Shown here: positions 59,721-64,000 of the stretch, piece after piece | Position numbering within the stretch: the stretch's first letter is position 1 | Layout of the letters: every line of letters starts with the position of its first letter | DNA from: JANXMY01 sp965246745 | Lineage (GTDB): Bacteria; Armatimonadota; Armatimonadia; Armatimonadales; Capsulimonadaceae | Assembly (NCBI GenBank): GCA_965246745.1 | Contig: OZ251980.1 | Location: 1,612,001 to 1,676,000, forward strand | Direction of reading: 5' to 3' | Length of the DNA stretch: 64,000 nucleotides | Notes under the pieces: generated by a model | Databases searched by the model: none | What the model was told of the DNA's origin: nothing | Seen by the model: only the letters and a program-made list of their open reading frames with translations | Position numbers and translations under genes: made by a program

Positions 59721-60737
59721 CTAAAATTCAAACGCCTCGTCCAAACGCCGCAGGAAATCGAGCAGGTCGCCGATCTCGCCGGGCAGGGGCGCGTGGAACT
59801 GCAAGCGCCTGCCGGTGCGCGGGTGGTCGAACGACAGAAAATGGGCATGGAGCGCCTGCCCGTGCAGGTGCCCGAGCAGCGAGTTTAGGGTTTGCAGCGG
59901 TGCGCCCCGAAACAAGTCCGCGCTGACTTTTCGCAGGCCGCCGTAGGTGCCGTCGCCGACCACCGGGTAGCCGGCGAACGCGCAGTGAACGCGGATTTGG
60001 TGGGTCCGGCCAGTCTGCAAGACCGCCTCGGTCCAGCTAAACTCGGCCAGGTGCTCCAAAAGCCGCACTTCGGTGACTGCCTCGCGGACGCCCGGCGCGT
60101 AGTCGTCGGCCCCCACCCCGCCCTGCTCGAGAACCGTCATGCGCTTGCGGTCGCCCGGATGGCGGCCGATGGGGGCGTCAATCACGGCGTGCTTGAACGG
60201 CACCCGGCCCCACAGCAGCGCGTGATACTTGCGAACGGCGGTGCGGTCGTGAATCTGCTTGGCGAGACGCTCATGCGCGAAGTCGTTTTTGGCGACGGCG
60301 AGCAGGCCCGACGTGTCTTTGTCCAGGCGGTGCACGATGCCGGGCCGGATGGGGCCGCCGAGGCTCGAGAGGTGTGCGCCGCAGTGGGCGAGCAGGGCAT
60401 TGACCAGCGTGCCGGCTTCCGCGCCGGGAGCGGGATGGACCACCATGCCTTTGGGCTTGTTGACCACCAGCACATCTGCGTCTTCGTAGACAATATCCAG
60501 CGGAACGTCTTCGGGCTGAACGTCTTCCAGCGGCTTTGCGGTCGGCACGGCGACTTCCACTTCGTCGCCGAAGCGGGTCCGGTAGCCCGCCTTGCCCGCG
60601 CGGCCGTTGACCAGCACGGCCTGCGTGGCAATCAGCCGCTGCACATGGGCGCGGGACAAGTGCGGCAGCCGCTCGGCGACAAACACGTCCAGCCGAATGT
60701 CGCTTTCATCGTCTTTGATATGCAGGGTTTCAGTCAT
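59721..60737 (-). CDS. RluD-family ribosomal RNA pseudouridine synthase
   Basis: 338 residues. An N-terminal S4 RNA-binding domain (RLPHLSRAHVQRLIATQAVL) is followed by the RluA/RluD catalytic domain. The catalytic Asp is in VHRLDKDTSGLLAVAKN, and ETVLQTGRTHQIRVH-like sequence (EAVLQTGRTHQIRVH) follows. The likely target is 23S rRNA helix 69 (RluD) or a related site. The ATG overlaps the lgt stop (ATGA), so it is translated with lgt and lspA. Confidence 0.93.
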   Translation of the reverse strand: MTETLHIKDDESDIRLDVFVAERLPHLSRAHVQRLIATQAVLVNGRAGKAGYRTRFGDEVEVAVPTAKPLEDVQPEDVPLDIVYEDADVLVVNKPKGMVVHPAPGAEAGTLVNALLAHCGAHLSSLGGPIRPGIVHRLDKDTSGLLAVAKNDFAHERLAKQIHDRTAVRKYHALLWGRVPFKHAVIDAPIGRHPGDRKRMTVLEQGGVGADDYAPGVREAVTEVRLLEHLAEFSWTEAVLQTGRTHQIRVHCAFAGYPVVGDGTYGGLRKVSADLFRGAPLQTLNSLLGHLHGQALHAHFLSFDHPRTGRRLQFHAPLPGEIGDLLDFLRRLDEAFEF

Positions 60738-61570
60738 CGCGCCGCCGCCTCCACGGGCCGGGCCGGCGGCGGCAGGGCGGCGGGCGGCACGGGGCAGCGC
60801 CGCCGCAAAATCGCCATGCCGGTCAAGCCCAGCGCAAACAGGCCGAGGCACAGCCACTGCACATCGGTTAAAAAGTGGATCGGGCCGACTTTGATCACGT
60901 CCGAAGTCGTGCCCGCCCGCCAGATTTCCATCACAAAGCGCTCGGTGGCCGTGCCGAGCAGAAACCAGCATGAGACTTGCCCGAGGTAGCGGCGATGGCG
61001 CTCGGCCCAGACCAGCCCCGCAAAGAACATCAGGGCCATCGCGGTCGCATAAAGCTGAGTCGGATGGCTCGGCGGGGTCCACCGGCCGTCATCGAAAAAG
61101 CGCACGCCCCAGGGCAGCGAAGTCGGCGCTCCGTAGCAGCAGCCGTTCAAAAAGCACCCGACCCGGCCGATGGCGTAGGCGATCATCACCGACGGCGCAA
61201 ACAGATCGGCGACTTTCAGGACCGGCAGGCGCTTAACGACGCAGTAAACCAGCAGCGCGGCGAGGCCGCCGAGCAGGCCGCCGTGAAACGACAAGCCGCC
61301 TTCCCAGACTTTGAGCACATTGCCCGGAAAGCCGGGAGCGCTGCGATAGCTGCTCCATTCCAGTCCCACAAACAACAAGCGGGCACCGAGCACCCCAATC
61401 CCAATCATCCAAATGCCGACATCCAGAATGCTGTCCGGCGGCACCGCCGGGTCCGCCTGCCGCTTGGCGACGGCGTAGGCGCGGCCCAGGGCGGCCAGAA
61501 ACGCCAGCATCAGCACGACGCCGTAGGTGTGAACGACAAACGACCCGACATGGAACAGCACGGGAAACAT
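60734..61570 (-). CDS. lgt: Prolipoprotein diacylglyceryl transferase
   Basis: 278 residues with about seven transmembrane helices. The signature GRVGCFLNGCCYG, the N-terminal YGVVLMLAFLAALGRAYA, and WEGGLSFHGGLLGG with the essential His are present. Lgt transfers diacylglycerol from phosphatidylglycerol to the lipobox cysteine at the inner membrane. It follows lspA, putting the two steps of lipoprotein maturation in one operon. A 14-bp tandem repeat lies between the lspA stop and this start. Confidence 0.96.
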   Translation of the reverse strand: MFPVLFHVGSFVVHTYGVVLMLAFLAALGRAYAVAKRQADPAVPPDSILDVGIWMIGIGVLGARLLFVGLEWSSYRSAPGFPGNVLKVWEGGLSFHGGLLGGLAALLVYCVVKRLPVLKVADLFAPSVMIAYAIGRVGCFLNGCCYGAPTSLPWGVRFFDDGRWTPPSHPTQLYATAMALMFFAGLVWAERHRRYLGQVSCWFLLGTATERFVMEIWRAGTTSDVIKVGPIHFLTDVQWLCLGLFALGLTGMAILRRRCPVPPAALPPPARPVEAAAR

Positions 61571-61576
61571 GGCTAC

Positions 61577-61613
61577 TCTTTCAGCACTAATCTTTCAGCA
61601 CTAATCTTTCAGC
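61577..61613 (-). repeat. 14-bp tandem repeat, 2.6 copies, over the lspA stop
   Basis: TCTTTCAGCACTAA occurs at 61577-61590 and 61591-61604, followed by a partial copy to 61613. The units carry copies of the lspA stop codon and of the GAAAGA sequence near the lgt ribosome-binding site. Confidence 0.9.
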
Positions 61614-62104
61614 GCGGCGGGGCCGGCCGCCGGGGCGGGCTGACGGCCGAAGTACAGCGCGAGCAGGCCAACCCCGAGGCAGATAGCGCTGTCGGCGAGG
61701 TTGAAGATAGGAAACGACCAGCGGCGCTCGGGGCCGGCATACAGCGCGAGAAAGTCTATGACATGGTGCAGATGCACCCGGTCCACGAGGTTGCCGACCG
61801 CCCCGCCGAGCGGCAGGGCCAGCGCGACGGCCAGCACTCCCGGCAGGGGCATTTTGGCCCGGACGGTGTAGGCGACAATCGCGGCGGCGGCGAGAAGCGC
61901 CGCCCCGGCCAGCAGCAGCGTCCCCTGCGGCAGAATGCCGAACGCCCCGCCGGTGTTGACATTAAACGACAGCGAGAAAAAGCCGGGGATCAGGACTTTG
62001 TCGCCGTCGGGCCAGCGCCAGTAGTTGTGCACGACCCAGGCTTTGGACGCTTGGTCGGCCAACAGCACCAAAAGCGCGATCCCGTAGACGCCCCAGCGGC
62101 TCAA
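61601..62104 (-). CDS. lspA: Lipoprotein signal peptidase
   Basis: 167 residues with four transmembrane helices. The catalytic aspartates lie in GAVGNLVDRV and FPIFNLADSAI, and FSLSFNVNTGGAFGI is the conserved first block. LspA removes the signal peptide of diacylglyceryl-prolipoproteins made by Lgt. It lies upstream of lgt and rluD in one minus-strand operon. A short Ala/Pro-rich C-terminal tail ends in the repeated sequence. Confidence 0.96.
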   Translation of the reverse strand: MSRWGVYGIALLVLLADQASKAWVVHNYWRWPDGDKVLIPGFFSLSFNVNTGGAFGILPQGTLLLAGAALLAAAAIVAYTVRAKMPLPGVLAVALALPLGGAVGNLVDRVHLHHVIDFLALYAGPERRWSFPIFNLADSAICLGVGLLALYFGRQPAPAAGPAALKD

Positions 62105-62122
62105 AATTCACGCCCCAAGCGC

Positions 62123-62497
62123 TTAATCTTCAAGCGTGTTCTCCGCCTGCGCCACGGTAAGATTGGCATACGGCAGCGCTTCGAGCCGGGCTTCGGGGAT
62201 CGGCGTGCCGTCAATGTCGGATAGGCCATAAGTGCCTTCGTCTATCTTTTGGAGGGCGCGGGTGACTTTGGCAAGCATCCGGTCCATGTTTTCAATCGCG
62301 GCTTGGTCGCGCTCGCGGTCAAAGAGATTGGACGCTTCATCGGCGGGATCGTTCGGGTCCGCCGCCGACAGCTCGCCGGCCGCGCCTTCCTCGGTGTCGT
62401 CACGGTCGGGTCCGGCGTACTGCTCGCGCTCGGTTTCCAGCCGCGTTTTTTCGTCGAGAAGCACTTGCTTGAAGTGCGCGATTTTGTCTTCGGTCAA
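62123..62497 (-). CDS. TraR/DksA-like protein without zinc cysteines
   Basis: 124 residues. A long N-terminal coiled coil (KIAHFKQVLLDEKTRLETER and following), an acidic centre and the C-terminal YGLSDIDGTPIPEARLEALP match the TraR/DksA fold. The four zinc-binding cysteines of DksA are absent, as in some YteA/YocK-like proteins. It may bind the RNA polymerase secondary channel; this is inference. The start is TTG at 62497 with GGAGA upstream. It lies 18 nt before lspA and belongs to the same operon. Confidence 0.75.
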   Translation of the reverse strand: MTEDKIAHFKQVLLDEKTRLETEREQYAGPDRDDTEEGAAGELSAADPNDPADEASNLFDRERDQAAIENMDRMLAKVTRALQKIDEGTYGLSDIDGTPIPEARLEALPYANLTVAQAENTLED

Positions 62498-62516
62498 TTT
62501 GGTCTCCGTTGTCAGA

Positions 62517-62649
62517 AGCGAGGGAATAAATTCCTCTCGCTGAATGGCGTCCTTCGGACGACGGACTTGTCTATGCTTGCAATTTGTCTATGCTTGCAAT
62601 TCTTGCATCCAAAGGATGCCATTCAGCGAGTGAAGTTTACTTCCTCGCT
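62517..62649. repeat. Second-type REP/BIME-like element between ileS and the TraR-like gene
   Basis: The 133-bp unit has palindromes at each end (AGCGAGGGAATAAATTCCTC and on, 62517-62541; AGCGAGTGAAGTTTACTTCC and on, 62625-62649). Inside them are inverted CTGAATGGCGTCC and GGATGCCATTCAG arms. In the centre, a 17-bp perfect tandem duplication (62567-62583 and 62584-62600) is found. It is unlike the CCATGTG-type elements at 30.8 and 35.5 kb. Confidence 0.75.
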
Positions 62650-62664
62650 AGAGTTCTCAGCCCC

Positions 62665-64000
62665 CTACCCCAGTCGCCGGGACGCCACCTCGCCGTCGCT
62701 CGACACCCGCCAGGCGCGGGCGCAGCCTGACGCGCACAACGCCGCCGGGTCCTCGCCGCCGTCGGGGACCGCCACCCAGCAGCGGGCGCAGCGAGCGCCG
62801 GGCGCGGGGCCGTTGTTTTCGACGCCCAGGCCCGCGACTTTGGACTCGCGCAGGGTGACCCGCGACACCAGAAACAGCCCCGGAAGCTGACTGAGATACG
62901 GGCGCAGGGCCGCATAAGTTTCCGTGTCGGCGGTCAGCGTCACGCCCAGCTCCAGGCGCTTTTTGGTGCCTTCCAGCGCTTTGTTGACCGCTTCGCGGGC
63001 CAGCAGCAGCGGCTCCCAGCGGGCTTCGAGCGCGTGGCTTCTGAGGTCAGCGCGGTACGACGGCAGCGCAGCCAGCCCGACCGAGACGGGCTTGTCCGGC
63101 ACGGTCAGCTTTTGCCAGATTTCTTCCGCCGTAAACGACAAAATCGGGTACAGCAGGCGGGCCAGGCAGCTTGTGATCTCAAACAAGGCCGTCTGCGCCG
63201 AGCGGCGCTCGCGGGAGCCGGGCCGGAACGAGTACAAGCGGTCTTTCAGAACGTCTAAATAAAACGCGCTTAAATCTTGGGCGCAGAACGACAGCAGCGT
63301 TTGAGCGACGCGCGGAAACTCGTAAGCGTTGTACGCGCCGAGGCATTTATGCACGGCTTCGTTGAGCTTATGCAGCGCCCACAGGTCCAGCTCTTCAAGC
63401 TGATCGAGCGGGACGGCATGCAGGGCCGGGTCGAAATCGTACAAGTTGGACAGCGTAAAGCGCAGGGTGTTTCGGAGCGTCCGGTAGGAGGTTGCCGTTT
63501 GTTCCAAGATCGCATCGCCGACCCGCACATCGGCGAAGTAGTCCGACGACGCCACCCAGAGGCGCAGAACGTCCGCGCCGTATTTGTCCACGACGACCTG
63601 CGGGGCGACCCCGTTCATTATGGACTTGGCCATCTTGCGGCCGGTTTCGTCCAGCGTCCAGCCGTTGGTGATGACCTGCTTGTAGGGCGCTTCGCCTTTG
63701 GTGGCGACCCCGATCATCAAGGACGAGTTGAACCAGCCCCGGTGCTGATCGCCGCCTTCGAGGTACGCATCGGCAGGGTACGACAGCTCGGGCCACTGCT
63801 CCAAAACCGTCCGGCACGTGGACCCCGAATCGAACCAAACATCGAAGATGTCGGTTTCCTTCACAAACTCGGTTTCGCCCGTTTCCGGGTGCGCGTAGCC
63901 TTCAGGCAAAATCTGCTCGGCGGGCACTTCAAACCACGCATCGGTGCCCTGGCTCAGCACCAAATCGCGCACATAGCCGACCGACTCTTTGGTCAAAAGC
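62665..64000 (-). CDS. ileS: Isoleucyl-tRNA synthetase, C-terminal part (runs off the right edge)
   Basis: About 445 residues are visible and the frame continues beyond the window. Class I synthetase features are ETDIFDVWFDSGST, EGGDQHRGWFNSSLM and the KMSKS-equivalent GRKMAKSIMNG, in which the middle Ser is Ala. An anticodon-binding helical domain follows. The C-terminal zinc finger has CARC and CASGC (four Cys), as in long bacterial IleS. It charges tRNA-Ile. It is the first gene of the minus-strand housekeeping group, separated from the TraR-like gene by a REP element. Confidence 0.95.
   Translation of the reverse strand, partial: LLTKESVGYVRDLVLSQGTDAWFEVPAEQILPEGYAHPETGETEFVKETDIFDVWFDSGSTCRTVLEQWPELSYPADAYLEGGDQHRGWFNSSLMIGVATKGEAPYKQVITNGWTLDETGRKMAKSIMNGVAPQVVVDKYGADVLRLWVASSDYFADVRVGDAILEQTATSYRTLRNTLRFTLSNLYDFDPALHAVPLDQLEELDLWALHKLNEAVHKCLGAYNAYEFPRVAQTLLSFCAQDLSAFYLDVLKDRLYSFRPGSRERRSAQTALFEITSCLARLLYPILSFTAEEIWQKLTVPDKPVSVGLAALPSYRADLRSHALEARWEPLLLAREAVNKALEGTKKRLELGVTLTADTETYAALRPYLSQLPGLFLVSRVTLRESKVAGLGVENNGPAPGARCARCWVAVPDGGEDPAALCASGCARAWRVSSDGEVASRRLG

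Overview
This is a 64 kb chromosomal window from a GC-rich bacterium, most likely a member of Armatimonadota. The best lineage clue is the prepilin-type protein at 12658-13569. It combines the N-terminal motif FTLIELLVVIAIIAILA, a following ILFPVFQKVRENAR segment and a C-terminal H-x9-DG motif, a combination I associate with Armatimonadota and Planctomycetota. This placement is inference. Several starts (mnmG, the Uma2 gene, the lysine transaminase) have a -10 box exactly 6 nt upstream of the start codon, the geometry of leaderless transcripts.

Layout. 1-10.1 kb holds a micro-ORF with its own terminator, mnmG, an AAA ATPase/DUF4276 (TOPRIM-like) pair that looks like a split OLD/PARIS-type defence module, a membrane protein, a Uma2 nuclease-fold gene translationally coupled to the C-terminal half of carB, orphan FlhB-C and FliK-like genes, comF and a quinone oxidoreductase. 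10.2-14.9 kb holds a HxlR regulator, gnd, a small coiled-coil protein, an H-x9-DG pseudopilin and an MFS/BT1-like transporter. 15.17-16.24 kb is an intact IS5/IS903-type insertion sequence with a perfect 9-bp target duplication. 16.3-25.8 kb is a tandem array of six secreted paralogues that I cannot assign, alternating between long (about 560 aa) and short (about 420 aa) forms. They are followed by an ACT-domain gene that appears to use a CTG start.

25.8-33.8 kb holds a 1012-residue response-regulator/phosphatase, a histidine kinase with its response regulator, a lysine 6-transaminase, a degenerate SDR and a Spy-like periplasmic protein. 33.8-40.1 kb holds a low-molecular-weight phosphatase, a VapBC-type toxin-antitoxin pair, a small membrane protein and a DUF58-TgpA-MoxR operon. 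At 40.08-41.97 kb a three-gene trypsin-like protease cassette is flanked by a duplicated 3' end of moxR, which looks like an inserted island.

42.5-57.7 kb is a complete type I CRISPR-Cas locus: cas6, a broken DUF3800 gene, cas5-cas8-cas7-cas3, cas4-cas1-cas2, then an array of 80 repeats. The interference genes are visibly more AT-rich than cas6 and cas4-cas1-cas2, Cas1 carries a large internal insertion, and the array has a duplicated spacer, a 26-nt spacer and a 76-nt spacer. 58-64 kb returns to housekeeping: tRNA-Thr(CGU), folC, a 41-aa membrane peptide, an RluD-type pseudouridine synthase, lgt, lspA, a zinc-less TraR/DksA-like gene and the 3' part of ileS.

Two patterns run across the window. 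One is REP/BIME-like palindromes in intergenic gaps. The other is at least ten short (12-22 bp) perfect or near-perfect tandem duplications, several spanning stop codons or ribosome binding sites. All calls were made by eye from the sequence; no searches were run.
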